Shown one piece after another: positions 26,045 through 33,179 of a DNA stretch of 64,000 nucleotides. The position numbers and the translations under genes are program-made. Source of the DNA: CAYPPG01 sp964412555 (lineage in GTDB: Bacteria > Hinthialibacterota > Hinthialibacteria > Hinthialibacterales > Hinthialibacteraceae); contig CAYPPG010000016.1 in the NCBI GenBank assembly GCA_964412555.1, positions 57,104-121,103 of the forward strand. The letters run 5' to 3'. Each line of letters begins with the position of its first letter. Within the stretch, counting starts at the first letter, position 1. Under the pieces are notes generated by a model, which was given only the letters and a program-made list of their open reading frames with translations, was not told where the DNA came from and did no database searches.

Positions 26045-26839
26045 ATGAAAAAATTCAGCATTCTCGTATTCATTTTCGCCGCCATTTGCATCGGCTGCGT
26101 GACTCCCTTTGCCGAGAATCCAGCCCGGGTTGTCGTGATGAGCTACAATATCCACCACGGCGAAGGCGTGGACGGCGTGTTCGATTTGGTACGAATCGCC
26201 AAGGTCATCCTCTCGGTAACCCCCGATTTGGTAGCCTTACAGGAAGTCGACCGAAAAACCGGCCGTTCCAGCGGCGTCGATCAAGCCGCCGAACTTGGCC
26301 GCTTGACAGGAATGAACTTCGCATTCGGCAAAGCAATGGATTACGACGGCGGACAATATGGCGAGGCCGTCCTGTCGCGCTTCCCCATTTCAAAATCCAT
26401 CACCCATCCTCTCCCCTATACCGAAGGCCACGAACCACGCGCTGTATTGGAAGTGAAAGTGAAACTGGAAAATGGCGCAGCTATTTCGTTTTGGGGAACC
26501 CACCTCGATCATGTCCGGAACTCACCGGACCGCCTCGCCGCCGTTCAGGAAATGGCCCGATTGATCCATAACCGCTCCCCCCAACCGACGATCCTCGCCG
26601 GAGATTTAAATGCCGTTCCCGAGTCGAAAGAAATCAACATTCTCCGGGAAATATGGGCAATCGCAGGAGAAGGACTCAACCTCTTCACGATCCCCGTCCG
26701 AAACCCATCGCGGCAAATCGATTACATCTGCTTTTTCCCCAAAAACCGCTGGGAAATGAAGAAAATCCGCGTCCTGGATGAACAAGTCGCCTCCGACCAT
26801 CGCCCCATTATGGCGGTGCTGCAACTCATAGAACAGTAA
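26045..26839 (+). CDS. Endonuclease/exonuclease/phosphatase-family lipoprotein
   Basis: A 264-residue protein with a lipoprotein signal (LVFIFAAICIGC, Cys18). The EEP fold motifs are complete: VVMSYNIHHGEGV near residue 33, LVALQEVDRKTGRSSG near 62 (catalytic Glu), FWGTHLDHV near 141, ILAGDLNAVPES near 182, IDYICF and the terminal VASDHRPIMAVL. Enzymes of this fold cut phosphodiester or phosphomonoester bonds in nucleic acids, phosphoinositides or sphingolipids. The lipoprotein signal places it in the envelope, so lipid or extracellular nucleic acid substrates are likely. The start follows the ATPase stop with no gap, so the two genes are coupled. Confidence 0.88.
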   Translation: MKKFSILVFIFAAICIGCVTPFAENPARVVVMSYNIHHGEGVDGVFDLVRIAKVILSVTPDLVALQEVDRKTGRSSGVDQAAELGRLTGMNFAFGKAMDYDGGQYGEAVLSRFPISKSITHPLPYTEGHEPRAVLEVKVKLENGAAISFWGTHLDHVRNSPDRLAAVQEMARLIHNRSPQPTILAGDLNAVPESKEINILREIWAIAGEGLNLFTIPVRNPSRQIDYICFFPKNRWEMKKIRVLDEQVASDHRPIMAVLQLIEQ

Positions 26840-26864
26840 ACATATTGGATACACTAGCAAAAAA

Positions 26865-26894
26865 ATTGTGGTGCGGACATCCTGTCTGCACAAT
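26865..26894. repeat. GTGCGGACATCC palindromic repeat
   Basis: A single copy of the family seen twice at 12555-12613 and inverted at 38822-38851. It lies 26 bp past the stop of the EEP lipoprotein gene and may serve as its 3' hairpin. Confidence 0.85.
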
Positions 26895-27042
26895 ATCAGA
26901 TGATGAATCAGAGATAATCACCACTAGGAAACCAAACTATATTGATTGAAGGTGGATTGAACACCCTCCTCGACCTTAACTCTCTTTTGCGATTACTATA
27001 GCATATCTATGAAATCAATTATTTGTGAAAGGAGTATGTATT

Positions 27043-28785
27043 GTGAAACATTTGGCTTGCGGGAGTTCAACTTTTATTTTGATCATTTTAGCAGTTGTGT
27101 TATGTTCCCCCTCTTCAGTCATGGCACAGTTTCCGGCCCCGGACGGCTACGAGCAGATTTTCAACGGTCGCAATCTGGACGGATGGACGATGCAATGGCC
27201 GGGGATTTGGGAAGTCAAAAAGGGAGTCCTGATCGGAAAGCAGGATCAAAGAGTCGGCAAAGATTCCTGGTTGTTTACCAATGATGAATGGGACGATTTT
27301 TCCCTCGCGTTGGAATTCAACATGACCCCCAATTGCAACAGCGGTGTCGGCATCCGTATGCCGAAAGGAATCGAAGGCCGCCCCTCGCAATACGGCTACG
27401 AAATCCAAATTTCCGATATCGACGAAAAATTCCCTACCGGCAGCGTCTTCCGCCATGTTTCCGCCGATCGCAATCTGCATAAGAAAGGCTGGAACGACAT
27501 GAATATCATTTGCGTGAAAGACCACATCGTTGTCTATCTCAATCGGCAAAAAGTGGTCGACGCGCATCTCGATGGCTCGAAAAAAGGCCGCATCGGCCTG
27601 CAAGTCCACGGCGGAGAAGCCCTGAAAGATCAGGTCGTCCAATTCCGCAATATCCGAGTGAAAGATCTAAAACCCCAGTATGAAGCGAAACCGTCGCCGA
27701 TTACTTTCAAAAACCATCAACTCGACGATCTTCCCAGCGAAGGCTGCACCGTTGTCGATATCAATCTCGACGGCAAACTTGACATCACCTGCGGCCCGAA
27801 TTGGTACGAAGCCCCGGACTGGAAGCCGCATAAACTCCGCGAAGTGGTCCGCTCCGGCGAGTACATGAACAATTACGGCGAAATAACCATGGATGTCAAC
27901 CGCGATGGCTGGCCGGATATTGTTTCCGGTGGCTGGTTCATACCCAAACTCGCCTGGTATGAAAACCCAGGCACGTTCGACAGCGGCGAACTCTGGGAAG
28001 AACATGTCATCGCCAATGATTTACAGGGCACGGAAGTGATCTACCCCTGCGACGTCGACCGCGACGGCCGCAAGGATGTCCTCGTGAATTTCTATAACAT
28101 GGCTATGCCTGTTACTTATTTCGCGTATGTCGGATTGGAAAACAGCGACAGCGGATTCGAACGCCGCATCCTCGGCAACCACGGTCGCGGACACGGCATG
28201 GGCTTCGGCGATTTGAACAGTGACGGGCGCAACGATGTATTGACCCCAAGCGGATGGTACGAATGCCCGCTCTACCCCATCACCCAAACCTGGAAATGGC
28301 ACGGCACCTTCCATGCCGACCATACCGGAGTACCCATGCCGGTGGAAGACCTCAACGAAGACGGAATGCCGGACTTCGTCTACGGCTTCGCACACGACTA
28401 CGGCCTGCTCTGGCTCGAACAAGCCCGCGACAGCGCCGGCCGCCAAGGCTGGTTCTATCACACGATCGACGGCACCTACTCTCAAATCCATTGCCCGATC
28501 ATGGTGGACCTCGACAATGATGGGATCAAAGACATCGTTGCCGGCAAACGCTATCGCGGCCACAACGGCGGCGACCCCGGCGCAAACGAACCGCTCTGCA
28601 TCTTCTGGTACAAAGTCGAAAAAGGCCCCGACCCGCAATTCACCAAACATATCGTAACCTACGACGAAAACATCGGTGTCGGAATGGACTTCACCCTCGA
28701 AGACATCGACTACGACGGCGACCTGGATGTAATCTGCCCCGGAAAATCAGGCCTCTATTTACTGGAAAATGTAACCGGCGAATAA
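27043..28785 (+). CDS. Secreted DUF1080 protein with FG-GAP/VCBS repeats
   Basis: A 580-residue secreted protein from a GTG start at 27043, preceded by GGAG at 8 bp. The in-frame GTG at 27025 lacks such a site. The signal peptide ends near V-M-A-Q. Residues about 30-205 form a DUF1080 (3-keto-disaccharide hydrolase-like, concanavalin fold) domain: YEQIFNGRNLDGWTMQWPG, GYEIQISDIDEKFPTGSVF and GRIGLQVHGGEA. The remainder is a beta-propeller of seven Ca2+-binding FG-GAP motifs, from VVDINLDGKLDIT through FGDLNSDGRNDVL to LEDIDYDGDLDVI. Likely role is extracellular glycan binding or hydrolysis. High GC codon use contrasts with the AT-rich operon that follows. Confidence 0.88.
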   Translation: MKHLACGSSTFILIILAVVLCSPSSVMAQFPAPDGYEQIFNGRNLDGWTMQWPGIWEVKKGVLIGKQDQRVGKDSWLFTNDEWDDFSLALEFNMTPNCNSGVGIRMPKGIEGRPSQYGYEIQISDIDEKFPTGSVFRHVSADRNLHKKGWNDMNIICVKDHIVVYLNRQKVVDAHLDGSKKGRIGLQVHGGEALKDQVVQFRNIRVKDLKPQYEAKPSPITFKNHQLDDLPSEGCTVVDINLDGKLDITCGPNWYEAPDWKPHKLREVVRSGEYMNNYGEITMDVNRDGWPDIVSGGWFIPKLAWYENPGTFDSGELWEEHVIANDLQGTEVIYPCDVDRDGRKDVLVNFYNMAMPVTYFAYVGLENSDSGFERRILGNHGRGHGMGFGDLNSDGRNDVLTPSGWYECPLYPITQTWKWHGTFHADHTGVPMPVEDLNEDGMPDFVYGFAHDYGLLWLEQARDSAGRQGWFYHTIDGTYSQIHCPIMVDLDNDGIKDIVAGKRYRGHNGGDPGANEPLCIFWYKVEKGPDPQFTKHIVTYDENIGVGMDFTLEDIDYDGDLDVICPGKSGLYLLENVTGE

Positions 28786-28802
28786 TCGTTATTCACGAAT
28801 GG

Positions 28803-28837
28803 ATGGCAAGGGCAAGGCGCCAGCCAGCCCTTGCCAT
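28803..28837 (+). terminator. Hairpin after the DUF1080 gene
   Basis: An 11-bp perfect stem, ATGGCAAGGGC paired with GCCCTTGCCAT, with a 13-base loop, begins 18 bp past the stop. The downstream tract is only weakly T-rich (TAAATTC), so it may be a weak or bidirectional terminator. It marks the edge between core sequence and the accessory operon. Confidence 0.55.
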
Positions 28838-28927
28838 TAAATTCAAAAAAGAATTAACACTACTGATTGCTGTGAGTGATATGAACTGTTAGTAACAAAA
28901 AACGTAGCTTATTTTATGAAGCTAACC

Positions 28928-28955
28928 TTGAGAAATTACTAATCATTTGTACAAT
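28928..28955 (+). promoter_or_regulatory. Sigma-70-like promoter of the dCTP deaminase operon
   Basis: TTGAGA (28928-28933) and TACAAT (28950-28955) are separated by 16 bp, a good match to a housekeeping promoter. Transcription would begin near 28962, giving a leader of about 45 bases to the ATG at 29006. This argues against an upstream TTG start at 28961. Confidence 0.55.
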
Positions 28956-29005
28956 CAGTTTTGTTTTTTACGGTGAACAATATCCAAAACAAGGAGATAT
29001 TCTTC

Positions 29006-29458
29006 ATGTCTAAATTGATATCAAAAAATGCGCTTAAAATTTCTGATCCAGATCTTCCTTTTCTTGCCTCAGAGGCAGCGATTGATATTGATAATATGCT
29101 TACGAAAAACTCTTACGATTTTAATGCAATCCATCTATTGGCTGAACGTCTTAAGAATTCAATACAATTTGATGCACCTAATGCTTCTTCACACTCACTA
29201 ATGGATCCTGCTACTCTTAGTGTTCTTGGAGAAGCAGTAGCGAAATCAACGAGAAAAACTAACAACTCACATAAGATTGATAATTTGCTTAAAGAAGCAG
29301 CTAAAATAGCGGACTTGCTTTCTAAAGAAACTCCAATAGAAGATCGAGAAGAACTTGAAAAAGTTCGAGAGTTTTGTGTAGCCCTATCAAGAGCAGCACT
29401 AGCCTATCGAAAATCTATTCGTGATATCATTACGCGACCTCATCCATTTCGGAGGTAA
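29006..29458 (+). CDS. Unknown 150-aa helical protein, first gene of candidate defence operon
   Basis: A 150-residue protein beginning MSKLISKNALKISDPDLPF, preceded by an AAGGAG ribosome-binding site. I do not recognise a family. It is predicted almost fully helical, with IDIDNMLTKNSYDFNAIHLLAERLKNS, a Ser/Thr-rich stretch, then LLKEAAKIADLLSKETP and a basic C-terminus ending RPHPFRR. No signal peptide or membrane segment. AT-rich codon use, unlike the gene before it, suggests transfer. It lies 2 bp upstream of a zinc metallopeptidase gene and in the same operon as a dCTP deaminase, so it may be a regulator, sensor or immunity partner; that role is inferred from position only. Confidence 0.75.
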   Translation: MSKLISKNALKISDPDLPFLASEAAIDIDNMLTKNSYDFNAIHLLAERLKNSIQFDAPNASSHSLMDPATLSVLGEAVAKSTRKTNNSHKIDNLLKEAAKIADLLSKETPIEDREELEKVREFCVALSRAALAYRKSIRDIITRPHPFRR

Positions 29459-29460
29459 CA

Positions 29461-30708
29461 TTGTTTACGATTGATCATGCAAGAAAACGAATTGTTGCGG
29501 TTCTCGGTGAAATCGATCGATTGAAAGAATCCGATTTTCCGTACACTTATTCTAGAGATGCTTTAGATCTCCTAAAAGAAAAATTCGAAAAACAAAAGTC
29601 CATACTTGAAAAAATTTCTCCAAATTCTACTGCTAGTGTAGTTCAAAATGCTTGTAGTGCATCTCTTGAAATTCTGTTTCTTTATGTACCAATTCTTGGT
29701 TTTATTCTACGTTCAACCAATATCCGTAATAGTTTCGAGACTTATGCTCCTCTTTTACGATTAGCTAGAATACTTTTAGGTAATGATACAAAGTTGATTA
29801 TTTCGTCGGAATGGGACTTTTCGCCATTTGTCTATCGTTCAATTACTGATTTACCTGACTTTGTCCTTATTGGTTTACCTGCTCCTGAATCTCCCAATCC
29901 TCTTCTAGTTTCACTAGCTGGACATGAGTTGGGACATTCAGTATGGGAGGCAAAAAACTTCACAAAATTATTCGAACGAAAAATAGAAAAAAGTGTTTTA
30001 ACTGAATTGACAGAAAAAAAATGGGAAGAATATTCATCTCTATATCCATATTATAAAAAAGAAGATGTCAAAAGAGGTGGTGATTTTGTAATACAAGATA
30101 CTTGGATGAATGCATATACATGGGCACTATTACAAACAGAAGAAATCTTTTGTGATTTCTTTGGACTGCGTCTTTTCGCAGAATCCTACCTTTATGCATT
30201 CACTTATCTTATTTCTCCAGGATCGCCCGGTGGACGTTCCTTTCATTATCCTAACATTAGTCGTCGTGTATCTCATCTTTTGGAAGCAGCAAAGAAATTA
30301 GATGTGAAAGATATTCCAAACTTTGATTCATTTTTTATAGATAGTGATGAGCCATCAGAACCTGTAACGAAAATGCTTTTGTCAATTGCGGATAATGTTT
30401 CAGCATCCTTTGTGAATGATTTAATTGAGCTAGTACGTAATCTATCGAATAAAAAAAGCATTCCTAAGCGTGATCCCAACAGAGTTAGTAATATCCGAAA
30501 AGAATTCCAGAAGCGAGTTGCACCGACTTCTAGACAAGAATCACTTGTAGACATATTGAATGCTGGATGGATTTGTGAACAGGATGATCATTTATGGGAA
30601 AACATTCCCCAAATTAGAAAAGAAGAAAGAAGCCGCATTTTACGAGATCTTACGCTAAAAAGCATGGAAATTTCTGAAATTCTTGAACGTTTAAGGATTA
30701 TACAATGA
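29461..30708 (+). CDS. HELGH zinc metallopeptidase-like protein
   Basis: A 415-residue protein that starts with TTG at 29461, supported by GGAGG 5 bp upstream; no ATG fits. An N-terminal helical region (1-110) precedes a metallopeptidase core: LAGHELGHSVWE with the HExxH zinc ligands at 155-159, and a downstream glutamate in TEEIFCDFFGLRLFAES (about 227-232) arranged like the third ligand E-x-x-x-D of gluzincins. Hydrophobic YLYAFTYLIS follows. No signal peptide, so it should act in the cytosol. It is not a family I can name. The stop overlaps the ATG of the dCTP deaminase gene (ATGA), so expression is coupled. A regulated protease next to a nucleotide-depleting enzyme is a plausible trigger-effector pair. 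Confidence 0.78.
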   Translation: MFTIDHARKRIVAVLGEIDRLKESDFPYTYSRDALDLLKEKFEKQKSILEKISPNSTASVVQNACSASLEILFLYVPILGFILRSTNIRNSFETYAPLLRLARILLGNDTKLIISSEWDFSPFVYRSITDLPDFVLIGLPAPESPNPLLVSLAGHELGHSVWEAKNFTKLFERKIEKSVLTELTEKKWEEYSSLYPYYKKEDVKRGGDFVIQDTWMNAYTWALLQTEEIFCDFFGLRLFAESYLYAFTYLISPGSPGGRSFHYPNISRRVSHLLEAAKKLDVKDIPNFDSFFIDSDEPSEPVTKMLLSIADNVSASFVNDLIELVRNLSNKKSIPKRDPNRVSNIRKEFQKRVAPTSRQESLVDILNAGWICEQDDHLWENIPQIRKEERSRILRDLTLKSMEISEILERLRIIQ

Positions 30709-31319
30709 TTCTTAAAACCGAACAGATAGTAAAAGAATTAAAGGAACCAGTTAATCCTAATGACCCAATGATTATTACACCACAACCTGATTTGAATGAG
30801 TTAAAATCTTCAGGCTCCGCTTCTGTTGATATACGTCTAGGCTGTTGGTTTCTGGCATGCCGAACAAGTCGGATAGGGCTTCTTGATGTGTATGAAAAAG
30901 ATGCTGATGCACCAAATGAGGTTAAACTTACAAAACCTTATTATGTGCCATATGGTCAAGGATTTGTCCTTCATCCAAAAGCGTTTGTACTTGGTGTTAC
31001 CATGGAATGGATTCGTCTGCCAACAAATCGTGCAGCGTATGTCATTGGGCGTTCTTCTTGGGGAAGACATGGTCTAATTATTGCAACTGCAACAGGTGTC
31101 CATCCTGGTTTTACAGGATGCTTAACACTTGAACTTTCTAATGTCGGAGAAGTTCCAATTAGGATAAAACCGGGTACTACAATATGCCAAATTTTCATTC
31201 ATGAAGTAACAAGTGGTGATCCAAAACTAGTAGATCAAAGTTCTTTCATTGGACGAAGAAAACCTACCCTTGGTGTAATTCAATTAGATAAAGTTGCTTT
31301 ACATCTATCAAACGAGTAA
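30705..31319 (+). CDS. dCTP deaminase-family protein
   Basis: A 204-residue trimeric dUTPase-fold enzyme that converts dCTP to dUTP. The core VIGRSSWGRHGLIIATATGVHPGFTGCLTLELSN has Arg116, Ser117-Ser118, Arg121 and the catalytic Glu143, matching residues used by E. coli Dcd. The N-terminal S-A-S-V-D-I-R-L-G segment (38-46) is also typical. It looks active by these residues. It overlaps the upstream metallopeptidase gene by 4 bp and sits in an AT-rich island away from other nucleotide metabolism genes. Stand-alone dCTP deaminases of this kind are known antiphage effectors that deplete dCTP, so a defence role is more likely than housekeeping. The combination with these two partners is the novelty. 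Confidence 0.88.
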   Translation: MILKTEQIVKELKEPVNPNDPMIITPQPDLNELKSSGSASVDIRLGCWFLACRTSRIGLLDVYEKDADAPNEVKLTKPYYVPYGQGFVLHPKAFVLGVTMEWIRLPTNRAAYVIGRSSWGRHGLIIATATGVHPGFTGCLTLELSNVGEVPIRIKPGTTICQIFIHEVTSGDPKLVDQSSFIGRRKPTLGVIQLDKVALHLSNE

Positions 31320-31682
31320 CCCCGTCACAAAGCAAGACATGTCCACAATAGTTTCAGTTCCATCTACCTATACCAACAATCTTCACGCATTTTTATGAAT
31401 TTGAACCTAAAAAGTATTGAGTTCTTCCCTATTGTTGAATGGAATCGAATCACCATGATGATACGTATCTACTGCTTTTTGTGTCAATAGCCGGGTCTAT
31501 TTAATCCCTAAAGATTCGGTTTTGTGTGTTCCGCCTTGAAAAAAAGAACAGGAACGATTGTGCGAAATAAAAGATGTGAACTAAACCTCCTTTGTTCCGG
31601 AATTGAGCCGTCAGTTCCGCAGGATTGATCATTTTCGATCCATTATAACAATTTCAATTCCCACCCTCAGGATGAAATGAGG
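31320..31682. other. Intergenic region after the dCTP deaminase operon
   Basis: The 363-bp gap has no gene I can support. A minus-strand frame near 31500-31630 starts MINPAELTAQFRNKGG, like the first residues of a Fur-family regulator, but loses all similarity at once and stops; at most it is a relic. No terminator hairpin is obvious after the operon. Confidence 0.5.
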
Positions 31683-31904
31683 TCACGAATCCCACCATCC
31701 ACAATCGCACCTGGGTACCATGGGCAAGTGTAGTCTACCCATGCTTTTCTCCTTTTTAATGATAACATTCAGAATTTCATCTCGAATATTATCGGGTGCA
31801 AATAATCGGATATCTGGGTGAAGTAAACTGATCGCTTCCTTTTGAAAGCGTTCATCAAAGAACCATTTAACTACCACATTGGCATCGATGACATATTGCT
31901 TCAT
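31683..31904 (-). pseudogene. PIN-domain (VapC-like) toxin, 3'-truncated at a repeat
   Basis: A 73-residue frame, MKQYVIDANVVVKWFFDE to NVIIKKEKS, matches the first half of a PIN-domain ribonuclease, with the first catalytic Asp in V-I-D-A-N and an acidic residue in A-P-D-N-I-R-D-E-I. The usual second half (about 60-70 residues with the other acidic residues) is missing. From about 31744 down, the sequence is a copy of a dispersed GGTACCATGGGCAAG repeat, whose translation (GRLHLPMVP) forms the tail. The toxin is therefore probably inactive. It overlaps its antitoxin by 4 bp. Confidence 0.75.
31713..31744. repeat. GGTACCATGGGCAAG palindromic repeat within vapC
   Basis: This copy ends the PIN-domain reading frame. 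Related copies lie at 33310-33348, 33670-33700, 35200-35234 and, inverted, 60391-60423, with a degenerate one at 32924-32946. The outer ends ATGGGCA and TGCCCAT-type sequences form an imperfect hairpin. Confidence 0.75.
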
Positions 31905-32083
31905 TTGCCCGTTCGTATCTCACGCAACCATTCAACACTGTCGGATTGCTGAGGTCCGTTTTTATCACGCATCTCATTGGCAAAACAAATGAATTCTTCA
32001 AAAGACATCATTTTCTCTTCAGGTAATTTGTCCGTTTCCAATTGAAGGCAACTCGCAACCTCATATGGAGTCTGATTCGCCAT
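31901..32083 (-). CDS. Antitoxin of the truncated PIN toxin
   Basis: A 60-residue acidic protein, MANQTPYEVASCLQLETDKL onward, with EEKMMSFEEFICFANEMRDKN in its middle and SDSVEWLREIRTGK at the end. Its size, position directly upstream of and overlapping a PIN gene (ATGA), and W-L-R-E-I-R C-terminus are typical of small VapB-class antitoxins. It is intact although its toxin is truncated. Specific family not recognised. Confidence 0.65.
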   Translation of the reverse strand: MANQTPYEVASCLQLETDKLPEEKMMSFEEFICFANEMRDKNGPQQSDSVEWLREIRTGK

Positions 32084-32170
32084 CGTTTTTTTCTCCTCTC
32101 ATCACTCTTTACTATATCATTCAATCTAAAATATAGCAGGGATCGTGTTCCCATCATACGATAAGGGGAA

Positions 32171-32201
32171 ATGGTGGGTTGAGCCAAGCCAATCCCACCA
32201 T
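32171..32201. repeat. ATGGTGGGTT...AATCCCACCAT palindromic repeat
   Basis: Inverted ends ATGGTGGG and CCCACCAT flank GAGCCAAGCC. A partial copy with the same right half is at about 32968-32999, on the far side of the PIN toxin pair. The two copies bracket that locus in direct orientation. Confidence 0.7.
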
Positions 32202-32206
32202 TCTCA

Positions 32207-32380
32207 CTATTTCTGAACCAAATCCTTCATCTCTTTTCGTTTGGGCGAAAGCGAAACCAACCGGTCCCCATATTGTTTTTGCCGCTCAAGAATCGCTTCA
32301 TGATAGGCTCTTAATGAACCGTATTCTTGAAGGATTTCCTCCCGGTGCTTCCTGATTTCCATGAGAATTGGATCATTCAT
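32207..32380 (-). CDS. Small 57-aa protein paired with PIN toxin
   Basis: A short gene, MNDPILMEIRKHREEILQEY onward, ending KEMKDLVQK. The first ATG at 32380 overlaps the last codons of the upstream PIN gene (8 bp). The pattern M-N-D-P-I-L-x-E-I-R-x-x-R-E-E-I and R-Q-K-Q-Y-G-D-R-L-V is a widespread small family found beside toxin genes and is highly charged and helical. Its role as antitoxin or accessory protein is inferred; order toxin-then-partner is unusual for VapBC. Confidence 0.65.
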   Translation of the reverse strand: MNDPILMEIRKHREEILQEYGSLRAYHEAILERQKQYGDRLVSLSPKRKEMKDLVQK

Positions 32381-32855
32381 TATGCTGACCTCCCATTAAC
32401 TCGAATGGCGTGCACAGAATTGGCATCTCATAACCAGCTTCGGTCAAAATCGATTCAACAGAACGCATGATTTCTGCATTAGCAATATGTGTGCAGTTCC
32501 AAGTTAATAAAAAATCCATTCCATGCCGCGTAGCAATCGCTATATGAGAAGCATCTGTAGCCGCTTTTTCCGGAATAATTTTATAAGCGAGAATCAATTC
32601 GGTTAATTGAATGCTTTCTTCGTCAACAACTAAAATAGGAATATCGTGAAGAATGTTTATCCTTTTATTTGCAGCAGAAACATCACCTTTTGATACCTCG
32701 TCAAGAACATAAGGTGAGACGTACAATGAAAAAGTTTTTTTACGTTTATCCCACCATTCTCTAGTCGCTTCTTGCATACCGGCCATGACGATATCTCTGG
32801 AAGGCCGTGCAACAAGATAGCTTGGAATCGATGTTTCCAAATATACCTTCTTCAT
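32373..32855 (-). CDS. PIN-domain protein (toxin-like ribonuclease)
   Basis: A 160-residue PIN-domain protein. The first catalytic segment is V-Y-L-E-T-S-I-P-S-Y-L, where the usual Asp is Glu (L-E-T-S), a variant seen in one PIN subfamily. The second acidic region is V-L-D-E-V-S-K-G-D near 51-59, and the third is ATDASHIAIATRHGMDFLLTWN near 99-120. Likely a ribonuclease toxin. It overlaps the 57-residue downstream gene. It appears complete, in contrast to the neighbouring truncated PIN gene. Confidence 0.8.
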   Translation of the reverse strand: MKKVYLETSIPSYLVARPSRDIVMAGMQEATREWWDKRKKTFSLYVSPYVLDEVSKGDVSAANKRINILHDIPILVVDEESIQLTELILAYKIIPEKAATDASHIAIATRHGMDFLLTWNCTHIANAEIMRSVESILTEAGYEMPILCTPFELMGGQHNE

Positions 32856-33179
32856 AGTATTTTCTTACGATAAACCAGAGTAAATTCTACCCTCTTTCCA
32901 ATTATACTCTTTTTCTACTCGACACCATGGGGAAGCGCAGTTTGTATTGTGGGGTGCGCTATAATTGTAGGCTGAGATGAGCCAAGCGAATCCCACCATC
33001 CCCCTATACCCCCCATCTTTGAGGGAACATAAGGAAGCAAAAAAAAATAATTTCCAAAATCCTCCCTAATCACTTCAAATCCCTACACTTATACAAGCAA
33101 TAAAAAATATTAATCCCCAAATTCTGCGCCTTTCCTCCTAATAAGTAGAGGAAAACCACAAAAATTCACGAGGATAACA
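32856..33179. other. Intergenic region with repeat remnants
   Basis: The 324-bp gap before the terminase gene contains a degenerate ACCATGGGGAAGCGCAG element (about 32924-32946) and the partial GAGCCAAGCGAATCCCACC element (about 32980-32998). No gene is seen. An AGAGGA-like site lies some 25-50 bp upstream of the terminase ATG at 33180; CACGAGGATAACA is nearest. Confidence 0.6.

Noticed and set aside
28021..28650. 209-residue Val/Ala-rich minus-strand frame opposite the DUF1080 gene
   Set aside because: Its low complexity is that of the reverse complement of FG-GAP repeats; no start site or family.
31500..31635. Possible Fur-like gene start on the minus strand
   Set aside because: Only about 15 residues resemble the family, then similarity ends and the frame stops.
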